Assembly (NCBI GenBank): GCA_033439265.1 | Contig: JAVTVX010000009.1 | Span: 7,281,109 to 7,345,108, forward strand | Source of the DNA: Dillenia suffruticosa | Lineage: Eukaryota > Streptophyta > Magnoliopsida > Dilleniales > Dilleniaceae | Length of the DNA stretch: 64,000 nt | Direction: 5' to 3' | In this document: positions 46,401 through 59,400 of the stretch, one piece after another | Numbering within the stretch: position 1 is the stretch's first letter | Layout of the letters: each line of letters starts with the position of its first letter | Program-made: the position numbers and the translations under genes | The notes under the pieces: generated by a model | Told to the model about the DNA's origin: nothing | The model's input: the letters and a program-made list of their open reading frames with translations, nothing else | Database searches by the model: none

Positions 46401-48945
46401 TAGTTACATTGCCAATATCACTAGGGTGTGTGCTCATATGTTTTGCAGCAAGGAAAAGGTTAAACAAGAGTTAGAAAAATTAATTTTAGTATGGGTTGCC
46501 ATAATATGATGTATAGCTATGCTTTGAAGTGCACATCTTGTAAATTATTCTCTTATATTGTTAGATTTTCATACCGTAGTGGCTTATTGTGTCTAACATG
46601 CTGATAAATTAACTTAATATTCTGTTTAATTTAAGCTGCAAATCTTCTTCTTAAACTTTTTGCTCCTTGTTCTAGGAGGATAAGTATTAATTGTTGTTAG
46701 AAAGACAAAATCTCATAATAAATTTGATTAATTTCACTATTTTTATTTGAATAGAATTGACATTATTATTCAATTTATTTAATTTTATTTCCTTTAAAAA
46801 TTTACTTGAATGCATTTGAAATAACCAAAAAGAATGGTCACGATTAGTGTTTAAAAGTTTAGTTTGAGTTTTCACTTTTTGCTAGTTGGTAGGTCAAAGA
46901 TTTAGAAACAATGGATAGATACTAATCATGTGCAATATCTATGGTGTGAAACCAACTTCAGCATCATTAGCAGGTTATTTTTGGCTTAGCGGATCAATGA
47001 GCTAGCTAACATAATTATTATTCATTACGATTGGGTTCACCTGTTTTTCAGCCCGACTTGGATATGCATAAGGCAAACCAAAACCAAACCTCCTAATTTC
47101 GTGTTAGGCTTAAGTTGTGTTGGCAGGTCTCTCAAACTGCCATCCTAATGGATAGTCAGGTCAAATACTTCATATAGGATACCCCCTTTTTATTATTTTC
47201 ATAAATATGATATATTTTATGAATACATGTCGGATACTAATGGCACATGTAATTAATTGATTAGTTATTTATTTACTGATGGGATAATATTTGAATGAAG
47301 ACTAACAATTGTTGCACTTGTCATATTTAATTAGTAATATTTGAATTACTAATTTCATCTTCTAACTCAAGGCTGCCTCATGTATATAGCATGCTAAGCT
47401 GGAAATTTGGAGCATTGCAGTTTTAGGCTTCTTCTTTTGCTCATGTTTATAACGTTTAAAAACCCCTTAAGCTCACGGCAATGCGTTGCAAGACTTTCTC
47501 TATCCTTTTCCTTTAATTCTCGATTAACTCAAGTAACATGAATATAATAAATTAAAACTGGAACCCTCCTTTGGCCTAAGTAGCTCAAATTCATGAAATG
47601 TTGTTCAGTGGCTATGATATCAGTACCCTTTCTATAGTTTGGCGTGACTTCTGCCTGAGCAACTGTGAAGTTTCAACACACTCGGGCACTTTCTTAGACT
47701 GATTTCAACTGAACTGATTTATCTGGCATGAAATATAGAGGTGAACCCCCACAAATCAATGGAATTTGACCCAATCAGGCAGCACCGGCACTTTTGCCCC
47801 TGGATAACATCAACAACCACAGCAGCACCAGGCTGGCAGCAAACTCTATCACCTTTGCAACGGCTTTGCCATCCTTCACCCCCAAATGCTCCATCTCTCT
47901 CAGTCATTAAGGTATACCAGGACCTACTTATGTCTGCATTAATATTAATAATATTATTATTTTATGTATATGTAGCAATCAATTTTCCACAATCCAGAAT
48001 TTAGGTTTTGTGCTCGGCCTATGCAAGAGTGCATGCAAAAAATTGATTGAACTGTTATCTGTAGATGCTAGCTCTTGATGGTTTAGTTATTGTAACTTAT
48101 TCATGTTAATTTAATAACTAGATCTATTCACTAAAAAGATCTTAGGGGTAGGAGATAGGCGGAAAGCAGCGTAAGTAATAATAGTAATACCTGTATAAGT
48201 AGATAGTGCCACATAATTTCACACACTTGCTTAAAAAAATTATGTTGGTCTAAGAGTGCCAAGCGTGGGTTCATTTGGTTTAAATTTGATGTGTGGGTTG
48301 GATTCCTAATGGTGTGGTTCTCACTGGCTGAACATCTTTGCTCCTCATCTGAATCTCCAAGCCCATAATTTTAAACCCAGATGAATCAACTACTTTCCCA
48401 CAATTTGTATTAAATTGGAGATTTGTGCACGTCTCTACCTTAGGAGGAAAATGCAGTTGCATTTGACAATCATCAATGTCAAAGCATGTGGAAGTAACAT
48501 CATTTAGCACCAAGAAAGAAATTAAATGCATTTGCAAAGAGCAAGTAATTTAACCTCGAGTGAAATGTGTTGACAGGGAAACTTAAAAAGCCAATAAATT
48601 GCTCAATATAAGACTTTAACACTGTTTCTGGACGAGGAAGAAAAACTTTTATCCCCTCTATACTTGAACTACCATGATTGCAGTGTTTGGTACTACTATC
48701 TTAACTTCAGTGAAAGCATGCAGAAGTCTTCTCTTTGTGGATTGTTCATTCCTTTTCTATGCGCATATAATGGGATGGTCTTGTTTTCATTTCACTATTT
48801 CTTTTTTCCACTGAATAGGGTAGTGCCCTGTTGTTGTATTGCCTTCATGCAGGTAGATGATCCTATTACTTCAATTAGAAGGCTATTCATGTCCCCATCT
48901 GCGAAAAGAGCAAAACATGCTCCTGAATCACAAAGTAAAAGTTGA
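40478..48945 (+). CDS. C3HC zinc-finger protein, ZC3HC1/NIPA-like (ILP1-like)
   Basis: Plant homologue of ZC3HC1/NIPA, a nuclear-envelope/nuclear-basket zinc protein in animals; in Arabidopsis the related gene is ILP1. Seven exons: 40478-40551, 40650-40830, 43775-43898, 44010-44350, 45105-46275, 47739-47911 and 48853-48945. All are GT-AG and in phase, 718 residues. The first zinc module (zf-C3HC) has C107-x2-C110 and H142-x3-C146 (CEACGARLFF, GHKLLCPW). The second (Rsm1/NIPA C-terminal type) has C323-x2-C326 (DCKLCGASVGLWAF) and, after a long Ser/Asn/Glu-rich insert, H646-x3-C650 (RQHRHFCPW). The N-terminus contains RPWDRGDLMRRLATFKSMTW. The C-terminus VDDPITSIRRLFMSPSAKRAK is basic and could be a nuclear localisation signal. 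Intron 2 is 2.9 kb. No lesion was seen. Confidence 0.9.
40552..40584. repeat. CT microsatellite at exon 1 donor
   Basis: A (CT)n tract begins directly after the exon 1 splice donor of the ZC3HC1-like gene. Confidence 0.85.
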
Positions 48946-49507
48946 ACACCTCCAAACAGTTTGAGATTATAGACTATCATTATAAACTATTGTGGACTGT
49001 AGAAGCCAGTTGGGGTTGGAGAGTTTTGCATTTCCAGATGGAATGCACTTGGTTGTGTTTTTCATTCAACCTTTTATATATTCTCCATTTTGCTGGAGAT
49101 ATGCACAGCTGTAAAATTGTTGGGAACACATGCGCCAAGTGTTGTATTGGGGCTGTTGAGGCAAGAGCAAAAGAATTTTAAAATGTTCAATTACTTGAAA
49201 TGAATTTGTTCTCTCTCTCTCGCCAGACTCACAGAACAAGAATGCAACTGGAACATTGTTTCTGCCACAACAGCCCTTTTGTCTCCTATTAGTTTGGCCA
49301 CCCAGAAAAACATCATTTGGGAAAAAAAATGTTATTAAAATCTAAACTTAATATATTTCCGAGCTTAAGGTATTTTATTTGTTTTGATTTGTCTCATTTA
49401 AGATAATTTATGAGCAAGCCCATGGAAAAGGAAATCAATGTTGCCTTCGACAAAGCTAAAGAGAGAGAGAGGGTTCTCCTCTAGGTTAGGTTGAATGCTA
49501 GTCCTAA

Positions 49508-49545
<38 letters not shown>

Positions 49546-49670
49546 GAGTTGGCTATTCTGTATTAAGAGAATTGATGGCCGTTGGATGACAATCCAATGG
49601 ATATAAACCCAATGAGTTTGATACCCATGGGAATAGTAGAAAATACAAAGAGAACAGTAGCAAGGAAATA
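48946..49670. other. 3' flank of ZC3HC1-like gene with CT microsatellite
   Basis: Probably the 3' UTR followed by spacer. It contains (GA)n at about 49461-49470 and a (CT)n tract of about 15 units at 49510-49540. No gene seen. Confidence 0.6.
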
Positions 49671-49676
49671 ACTGAA

Positions 49677-50575
49677 ATAGGGGCAACTAGTATTCTCTGC
49701 CACAGTCTTCACTTAACCAATCCTCCCCACAACCTCCATCTCTTCCCAGACTCTTCCAACCACCAAACCAGAATCATCAAAGCTCAGGTGAGTCCATCAC
49801 AATCACAAACTCTGTCCCGTTTGGATCTTTCCCGACTTCCTCTTCACCAATCTCCAACTTCCCTTTTCTTGCAACAAGCTTCAACTTTGGAGGAGGTTTT
49901 GAAGGGTCTCTAACTATAATGCTCACAGCTCCTGCTAAATTCTTAGTCCCAGGACACTTGTTCACCTCTTCCCATTCCTTCAACAGTCTCAGCTTCCAAA
50001 TTGCTTCCTGTCTTTGCTATTAGCTCAGCATCCTCACCATATGATCTCACTCCGCCATGTTGAACAAAATTTGGCATGATTTTAATGAACTCTGTTCTTC
50101 TGTAACTTATGCCTTCTCTGCCTGTGACAAGATTGCTAAATCTAGTAGCACCGAAAGGGACATTTTTGCCATTAAGACCGATCACTATGTGACCTATAGG
50201 CTCTCCATCAATGGATACGTCAAAAAATGCTCTCTTTGTAAAGGGCTCATCTGTGCAACTATGGCCGTTTTTGGTCTCTTCTTGTTGAACATTCTCATTT
50301 TTTCTCTTGTAGCCGAACAACCTCATCTTTGATCTCTTCTTGTAGAGCACTCCCATCTTTTTTCTCTTGTTGAACAATCTCTTCTTGTGCAACACTTTTC
50401 ATTTTTGGTCTCTTCTTGTGTAACACTCAACTTTGGTCTCTTCTTGTTGAACACTTTCACTGTCATTTGTTGGATTCTCTTCAGCTTGTGCATTGGGTGG
50501 TTGAAAGGGGTTTAGGACCAGAGAGCCAAAGAAGAGAGTTTGGCTACAAATCGATAGCTCTCGGCGAGAGAATAA
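49677..50575 (-). pseudogene. Thylakoid-lumen cyclophilin pseudogene (CYP28-like)
   Basis: Relic of a chloroplast peptidyl-prolyl isomerase. Reading 5' to 3' on the minus strand: a transit-peptide end with a twin-arginine LFSRRELS, hydrophobic FFGSLVLNPF and AxA-type site NAQA (about 50486-50575), as expected for Tat export to the thylakoid lumen. Next comes a minisatellite-expanded linker (50270-50460). Then the isomerase domain: KRAFFDVSIDGEPIGHIVIG, FSNLVTGREGISYRR, KIMPNFVQHGGVRSYG, and, in another frame, EWEEVNKCPGTKNLAGAVS and DPNGTEFVIVMDSPEL. Lesions: out-of-frame repeats in the linker; a frameshift near 49985; an extra T near 49779 giving TGA after SPEL, with VVGRV continuing in the next frame; TAA near 49714; and loss of the C-terminus after CPYF. 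No intron interrupts the conserved part, so a retrocopy is possible. Confidence 0.8.
50270..50460 (-). repeat. ~30-bp minisatellite in cyclophilin linker
   Basis: About seven to eight diverged units of the type GTTCAACAAGAAGAGACCAA, 25-36 bp apart, lie between the lumenal signal and the isomerase domain. Unit lengths are not all multiples of three, so the repeat shifts the frame. Confidence 0.75.
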
Positions 50576-51046
50576 GGTTTGGAGCTTGATTGATTAAGGG
50601 GATGAGGAAGTGGGTATGGTTTGGATTTGAGGAGGCAATGTTAGTTTTGGAGGATGATAGAACTGAACTGTGGATGGCGATAAGTTCTATCTCAATTGGT
50701 ACGGTTCCTCATTCCCTTCTAAAAGTCTCGATTTTGAGTTTAGAAAAAAAAAAAAGACCTGAACTGTGGATTTCAGGACTATCGGTTTCGCAACCATTTT
50801 GTGTTCCAGCCGTCAATTCTTCATGTTAATCTTGGCCTATCTCTCTCTCTCCCTCCCTCTAGTTGTTGTTCCGGAAAAAAGGGGGAAAAAATGGTTCATA
50901 ATCTGCCGCTCCTTTTGTAATTGGATGGCTTTCTCCAAGTGTCCTAATTTTGGCCATCTCAAATGCGTATCCAGAGCCACATTTTAATCTGGCTTCATGA
51001 AGCATACATTTTGCTAAATTTTATTTATTTGCAATTCTAGATTGTA

Positions 51047-51050
<4 letters not shown>

Positions 51051-51101
<51 letters not shown>

Positions 51102-51204
51102 CCTCCCTCCCTCCCTCCTTCCTTCCTTCCTTCCTTCCTTCCTTCTCCTGTAAGGTATAATCATAACTAATTTTTATGTACTATTGCAGAAGCAGTCCTG
51201 CATT

Positions 51205-51274
<70 letters not shown>

Positions 51275-51406
51275 CCTCCCTCCCTCCCTCCCTCCCTCCC
51301 TCCCTCCCTCCCTCCTTCCTTCCTTCCTTCCTTCCTTCCTTCTCCTGTAAGGTATAATCATAACTAATTTTTATGTACTATTGCAGAAGCAGTCCTGCAT
51401 TTGTCA
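51051..51406. repeat. Duplicated CT/CCCT/CCTT microsatellite block
   Basis: Two tandem copies of a unit made of (CT)n, (CCCT)n and (CCTT)n, then about 70 bp of unique sequence (CTCCTGTAAGGTATAATC through CAGAAGCAGTCCTGCATTTG). Copy 1 is about 51051-51206; copy 2, with longer arrays, is about 51207-51406. Open frames across it are artefacts. 50580-51050 shows no gene apart from the upstream region of the cyclophilin relic. Confidence 0.9.
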
Positions 51407-51499
51407 AAAGCTATTAAGAAAACTTCCCCTTTTTTTTGGAGGGGGGGGGTTTGGGACTATGTTAATTGACATGAAAAATTTTTTAGAGTAGAGTTCTTT

Positions 51500-51735
51500 T
51501 CTTTTTTTTTTTTTTTAAATTTGAATATGAAAACAGTGAACTAAATTCATAACATTTAATCAATGTGACAAGGGTGATCCAAATGACCGAAATATTATCA
51601 AATAGTATTTTATATAGAACAAACAAGTAACAGGAGAGTTTTGCCCCTTAAGACTAACCCGATTCAAACTAAATTTAATCAGACCCAACATGATCATCAG
51701 ATTTCGATAATTTAAAAAAATAAAATAAAAAAATA
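51500..51735 (+). repeat. SINE copy
   Basis: CAAATAGTATTTTATATAGA, GGAGAGTTTTGCCCCTTAAG, AACTAAATTTAATCAGACCC and CATGATCATCAGATTTCG, then an A-rich tail, match the dispersed family in plus orientation. The rest of 51736-52262 holds no recognisable gene except probable mtSSB 3' UTR. Confidence 0.55.
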
Positions 51736-52262
51736 GTCTTTTGTTATGGATTGCTCCAATGAAAGCTTTGTATAATCAAAGAATCAAATGATTTCTTTAT
51801 TCATATGAGCCCACAAAAATAAAAAGCTCAGGACTTAGATGCAGTTCTATAGATCCAAAGCTTAAACCAAGTGCCTACAGCATGCACCCAACTTGGAACC
51901 AACTCAATTTCCCAGACCTGAATATATTCAATATCCCATGTGCTGTAGGTTGAACGAAATTGTTTGCATAAGAAAAATCTCAAAAGGCACACTTCCATAC
52001 AGTATATTTACCTTCAAATAACACAAGCAAGAAATCTTTACATAATGAGCCCGATCCTAAAATCAAATTTATGGCCTGGTGCAAAATATAAAAACTCCAA
52101 TTCCACTTCACTGAGGGATGCATCTTCTACTCAGTGGAGAATTGCTGAGATATTGACCAATGTTTTCAGCCTTCATGGTAAACATCACATTGGCAGAATG
52201 AAACCACAATTAGAGTAGACAATCATTGGAAGCTTCTGGCACTCTCACCTCCTTTTCGGCAT

Positions 52263-53411
52263 TTAGAAATAGCCGACTCCTTTCAGATCTTTCTGCAGTG
52301 ATTGCTGGGCATCAGTTCCATCTCCAAGGAATACAATGCGACCTGCAAATCTCGAAAGAAATACTGCATCACTAACCACAGTAAGAACTCAACACACTGA
52401 TCCCCTCAACACATTTCTTATTAAGAAACAGCTCTTGCAATATAAATGATATTAGCGGAAGCATCTGTAGAATTTATTTTTCAACCAAAGCCTTCTTCCT
52501 CTGAGAGGGATCCATCAAATAGACATGTTTTCCCCAAATTGGCTTGGCTAATACTCATTTACTATTTTATTTCTTTTCCTGCAGGTGTATAGTAAATCAG
52601 GTCAAAGCTATTAATTTATTGAATATATCGTAGTAAATCGAGTCAAGGCTATTAATTTATTGAATATATCTCAAATGCTGTAACTGGAGATTTGGAATCA
52701 ACATGTGCAGTAACTTGAAGCTTTAAAATTTATGGAGACCATTCAGTCTCAGAGCAATACCAATCAAGAAGCTAAAGAATGTGCTGTACCATTTTTGCGC
52801 ACAGCAATCTCCCTTATGCGTCGTACAAGACCTGAGACTGGTTCAATGAAGATCTTAGTCTCTAGATTCCCTTCGATGTATAAAATTGAACTGCAATGAA
52901 GTGATTTGAAATACAATAACCATGTCACAACTTAACTTATAACAGTCATTCAGCCGAGAGTTAAGACAGTGTAGTATGCAACTGAAAAGTTCATGTATAC
53001 ATTAATTGACCACTAAACTCAAAAGTCAAAACAAGTAATCAAAAATAATGATGAAATCAATGAAGGATCTAAACACCCCCTCCCATCCCCCCCCCCAAAA
53101 AAAAAGAAGAAAACTCTGTATCATCTCTCTCACAGCCCAAGTGTACAATTGCCTAGCAAAACTCGTGCAATGGCAATGATAAGTATCTTGATCTTGTGTA
53201 GTCAAATGAGTTATTCAAGATTCAAACTTAAGATGCCTTCAGTAAATACAGGCATGACCCCTGCAGCCCCTTGGCTGAATAAGGTAAAGGGAAAGAGGAA
53301 ACAATGCTGTTGATGAGATAAAGGAACATGCCTACAAGCACTTTGATGAGGAGATGACTTCTTGTTAACACTTCTTTCGCCACCCATCCCCCCCCCCATA
53401 AAAAAGAGAAA

Positions 53412-53448
<37 letters not shown>

Positions 53449-56400
53449 GAAGAGGACCCAGGAGAAATGTAAATATTACTATTTTGAGATTGTTATTTGT
53501 TTGTAAAGGCATAATCTACAAGAAAGTCAAGACCAAGATGGTACTATCGTTATAAGGCCCAAAAGGTGAAAGTGATAGGGTTTAAATGTAAGTAATATTT
53601 GTGATTGATTTTGCATTATTTTTGAATAAATATTATACTAATATTTATGTTTTATGACATTTGATTTAGAAGAAAACTTATTATGGAAAAGGAAGAAAAA
53701 CAAACTAAATTGGAGCAATTTTGTAAAGTATGAAAAATTGGACAGCAATACACTTTTATTAGCACATAGACACGTAGATCACAAGAGGCAATGAAAGATT
53801 TTGAAGATTTATTACAGTAAAATTTCATTTCCCAATGGCACAATCAAGAGAAAATTGGGATGGAATTAGAGATATTGAAGATATTTATCCCATTCCTAAT
53901 ATTTAGGAAAATGAATTTTTAAACATGTAAATCTCTTAGAATGCTTTCTTTTAGAAAGTTTACTTTTTACTTTTTACTTTCTTTTTATTTATTTAGTAAT
54001 TATTTAGGATTAGCAAGGGGCTGCCTATATATATTCTCTTTACTCTTGACTTGAGGGCAACTTTTGGCGGAGGAGGCAGCCCCAAGGGGGGCAGCAGCCA
54101 CTCCAGCTGGGAAAGCATATTTCTTTTGTTAAGGAAAAGTAGTAGCCGATCATTTTCCAATCATGTAACCCCAACATTTTCAATCCATTTTTTTTATTCA
54201 TTTTAGTGAGTTTTCTTTTTCATGCTTTATTTCTAATTTATTTTTCTAGATCTAAATGATCTTATTTGCTTGATATTTGTGGGTATTTATTTAATCTTTA
54301 TGTTTAATGTTTATGATTGTTTTGGGATTGTTAAATAGAAATCTATGTTTAATAATTCTATAATAGTTTACAACTATTTAAAAATAGTAAAGGTTGTGTG
54401 TTTTTAATAGAGTGGTAATTGACATAGTTTTATGGTCTCGCAAACGGTAAGATTTATGTCAAGAGATTAGATAATCTAATTTAAATAAATCCAGATTAGA
54501 ATTTACTGATTAAAATTGGGTCTCTCTAGATCTTAATGTTATCGGAACATTAAATCTAAGGGTCTCTTGGGTTGTCTTTCGATTAGGGGAATAATTAACG
54601 ATTATATCTTGATTGCCGAAAAAGTAAGGAGAGATTAGTCGTTTCATGGTACTTAACGACTATAACCAATTTATTCACATAATATTGAGTAATTTTTGTA
54701 TCGATGATCAATCAAATACATCAAGGTGAAAATAACTCCTTTGGATAGGTTTTATTCTCATTGACATTCTCTCTTTCAATTGGTATTATTTAGTTATTTT
54801 ATTTTTAGTTAATTTTCAATGATTTATTTACTTTGTTAGTTTCATATAGTTTTAACAAACACCCCATATTTTTATTTTTATTTTTATTAAAAGAAATAGA
54901 TTTACCATTCTCTGTGGATACAACCCTACTTACGCTATGTTCATATTGTTTGAAGTAGATATTTTTTTTTTGGTTGTTTAATGACACACCAAATTTTGAC
55001 GCCGTTACCGGAGGACGGTGTTAAGTGATTCATTTCTTTTAAGTTTTTTTTTTTCTCCTTGTTTTCAAAACTAACCTTTTCCAGGGAGCTTGCCGGAAAT
55101 TGTCGAGGACATAGAAAAGGACTTTAACTATGAAGATATGGCCACCCAAAAGACTTGAGAGTTATTATTCTCTGGTTTTAATGAAGATTCATTTTGCAGT
55201 GACTTTCTGAACATTGCAACCAATGTCCAACAATTTGGAATAAGACAATAAGTTCCAAAGAGCGTCAACGAGCTAAGTGATTTTTCCCTTCGTCAAGAAT
55301 TGAAAAAACTAACTTCTCTTATGCGTAATTTTATTGTAGGAGAAACACAACAGGTCAAGGCATGTGGAGTTTGTTCTGATTTTGGTCATCCCACGGATTT
55401 GTACCCTATCCTTTGAGAAGATTCAAACGAACAAATCAATGCAATAGGTGGATTTTCGGGACAACCACAACGGAAATATGATCCCTATTCAAACACCTAC
55501 AATCCAGGATGGAGGGATCGCCCAAATTTTAGTTTTGGGAATCGACAACAAGGGTTTCAACAATAACCTCAACCACAATTTCAGCCACATCAACCCTCTT
55601 CAAATCAAGGAATGTCTTTAGAAGAGATTGTTAAAAATTTGGCTAACAGTACTCAATTGCTTCAATAGGAAAGCTAACGATTTCAACTAGAGATAAGAAC
55701 CAGCATCCAAAACTTGAAAAATCAAATGTCACAATTGGAGAGGGCAATAAGCAAAATTGAAGCTAATCAAGGAAACGTTTCATCTCAAGTTGAGGTTCAT
55801 TTAAGGGAGAATGAAAGTGCTATGTTGTTCAGAAGTGAAAAAGAAGAGCAAAATTTTTCATCAAAAGAGGTACACAAAGAAGAGGAAAACAAAAAGGAAA
55901 TAATGCCGCTTGATACCACACCAGAAAAGGTAAGTGAGGCATCAAATAATTCAGATTCAAAACTAATTATTTTTCCTCTTTTTCCTTGTAGGTTGGCGTG
56001 TTCCAAGGAGCAAGATGATGAGAAGATGCACTTCACTATACAAGATACTTTTGTGCAAAATGAATTAGACCTTGTGTTTAAAGAGAATTTGATAAATTAT
56101 GTTACACAATGGAACATGTTTTTCCAGCATAAACTCCTACAACGAAAGCAATTCATGGTAGGCTAAAAAATCCTTTATTTTAATTTAAGATTGAAATTCA
56201 TGCCAGCCAAGTTGAAGTCAAAATGGACTAGACTGATATTTGAGCGAGGTTAAAGCGAGAAGATCGTGTCAAGCCAAAGACATTAAATGAAGCCGCTTAT
56301 TGGGAGGCAACCCAATATTCTCTTTTATGATTTATTTATTTTTATTTATTTATTTATTTAAAAAAAAAAAGAACAAAAGAGGACTCTTGTTAAGGCGTGC

Positions 56401-59400
56401 CCATGCTTTAACACTTCTACTAACACAAAGTATAGGGACAGCTTTGCTCTAGGTTTAGGACATGCCCACGCTCTAACCCAACTTCACTTATGCCCACAGG
56501 AACACACATTGGATAGTCATACACATGATTTAGGGCGTGCCGACGCCATAAAATCAACCCACTTCTGTTAAAAAAAAAAAAAAAAAACCAAAAGTGCTCC
56601 TTGCTTAAGGCATGCCCACGCCTTAAGTCAAATTCATTTCTAGCCCAAAATTTTTCTTTTAAAAAAATAGAGAGAAAAAATTAAACTGAACTTCTCACAT
56701 TGTCTTTCATTTTTTTTTTAGGGTTTCTCTCTCCACCTTGAAGCCTCAAGAATGGATTGAAATGCTTAATATTTAAGGCGTGCCCACATCATAGCTTTTT
56801 CTTCGTGTTCGTTGGAATTGATCTCTATTCTCCACTCCACCTTAGGGGAGTATTGTTCTCACCTTTCTCTTTTATTTCTTTATTCTTTTTCTTTTATTTT
56901 GTTTGATTGATTTTATGTATTATTTTTATCTCTCAACTTGAGCATACATCGGAGACAATGTATGATTTGGGTGTAGGGGATGTTAGGTGTTTTCCTTCTT
57001 TATTTTTGATACTATATTTATTTTTTTACTACATTAGTTTAAATTTTATTTCTTCAAAAAAAAATTCTGAATTTTCTTAGTTGATGTATACTATTTGGTT
57101 AGTTAGAGATGTATAAAAAATAACTTGTATCCATGGTTTTTTGTGCTTGAGATGGCTGCTCATATCTTTAATAGTTTTCTTTGTTTGATGAATATGCAAG
57201 ATTTGACACAAACCCTACTTAAATAGTGAGATTTTGAGCAAAAAACGAGCAAATTCATTTTTTGTGCTTGATATTATTTTTTCTTGACAAGTGATTATCA
57301 CACTTGAATTACACATTCTATAACTTGCATTGTTATGCATTTCGAGACCATATTCTAGGGTTTCATGCATTGAAATGACAAAGGCAATTAGGTTTTACCC
57401 TCTTTTGGCTTTCTAAAAAAATCCCTACCCTGATTTCATAAACTGATAGCTAGCCCAATTTGAGTCTTTACCCATTTTCTTCTTTAAATTCCCTTCAATA
57501 CAACACCTAGCCTTTATTTTAGTTTTCGTTTCATACCCTTGTACTAAAGGTATATATAGTTAATTACATGGTTTTTGTTTTATTTTTTGTCTCAATAGAA
57601 GATGATGATTGAGAGTTTGATACTTACATTTTTACAGAGATGATGTATGTTCGAAAAAAAAAGAGGGAAAAAAAAAAGAAAAAGAAAAAAAGGGTGCTGC
57701 ATTTTTTAGAATTTCATTTCAATCATGGATTGTAGAGAAAAAGTTTGACATTTTTATGTGATTTTGAATGTTGGCTATGTTGAGCACATGTGGGTAACAA
57801 GATTATGAATTTTTTGTGTGCTACTTGTGCGGGACAAATGTGTTATCGCAGAAAGAATCGTGTGGTTAGTTACATATTTTCTTTGGTTCATTTTAACCCT
57901 TAATATTCCCTTTTATCTTACTCTTAACCCTGCCCATGTTACAACCAAATGAAAGACCTTTAGATTGATACATGAAATTCAAATTTTTAAGTGATGGAGA
58001 TTTGATATATTTACAAACATATGGTAATGTCATTCCATATTGTTGATTTGAGAGATATATATATTCTTCACCACTTTCGAGTGCATTTGAATGAACCCCT
58101 TTGGAGAGAATTATTGAATTTTGCTGTTTGGATTTCATAAGAGATTGTTGGGATGTGTGGTAGTTGTTTTAGTATGGATCACTGTGAAATACTTGTTATT
58201 TCGATTATGTTTTCGGTTTAACTCTTATGACATATATTGACTTGAAAGATTGGAAGAAAAAAATAGGTTGATTAGTAATAAGTTTCATTTTTGTTAGGGA
58301 TGCTCGAGAACATGCATCATCTAGGTGTGGAGAAATTTGATAAAGCTTAAATGTGAGTAATATTTGCGATTGATTTTGTATTATTTTTGAATAAATATTA
58401 TACTAATATTTATGTTTTATGACATTTGATTTAGGAGGAGACTTATTATGGAAAGGAAAGAAAAACAAGTTAAATTGGAGTAAGTTTGCAAAGTATGAAA
58501 AATTGGACAGCAATGCTCTTTTATTAACACTTGGACACGTTTATTACAAGAGGCAATGAAAGATTTTACAGATTTACTATAGTAAAATTTCCTTTCTCAA
58601 TGACACAATCAGGAGAAAATTGAGATGAAATTGAAAATATTGAAGATATTTATTCCATTCATAATATCTAGGAAAATGAATTTTTGAACATGTAAATCTC
58701 TTAAAATGTTATCTTTTAGGAAGTTTACTTTTTACTTTCTTTTTATTTATTTAGTAGTTATTTAGCGTTACTAAGAGACTGCCTGTATATATTCTCTTTA
58801 TTCTTGACTTGAGGGCAACTTTTGGGAGAGGAGGCAGCCCCAAGGGGGGCAGCAGCCACTCCAGCCGGGAAAACACATTCCTTTTGTTTAGGAAAAGCAG
58901 CAGCCGATGAAGCATTTTCCAATCATGTGGCCCCAACATTTTCAATCCATTTTTTTTATTCATTTTAGTGAGTTTTCTTTTTCATGCTTTATTTCTAATT
59001 TTTTTTCTAATCAAAGAATTATTGAAATTTTGATAAATGATGATTGTGAGATTTAAATGATCTTATTGACTTGATATTTGTTGGTATTTATTTAATCTCT
59101 ATATTTAACATTTATGATTATTTTGGAATTGTTAAATAGAAGTTTATATTTAATAACTCTAGAATAGTCTACAACCATGTAAAAACAGTAAAATTTGTGT
59201 GTTTTTAATAAAGTGGTAATTGATATAGTTTTATGAACTCACAAGTAGTAGAACTTATGTTAAGAGATTAGATAATCTAATTTAAATAAATCCATATTGG
59301 AATTTATTGATTAAAATTGGGTCTCTCTAGATCTTAACAATGGTTTCTTGATTGCCGAAAAAGTAAGGAGAGATTGGTCGTTTCGTGGTACTTAACGGCT

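Noticed and set aside
51167..51367. Open frames of Leu/Ser or Arg/Glu/Gly repeats on both strands
   Set aside because: They are translations of the CT/CCCT/CCTT microsatellite and have no other content.
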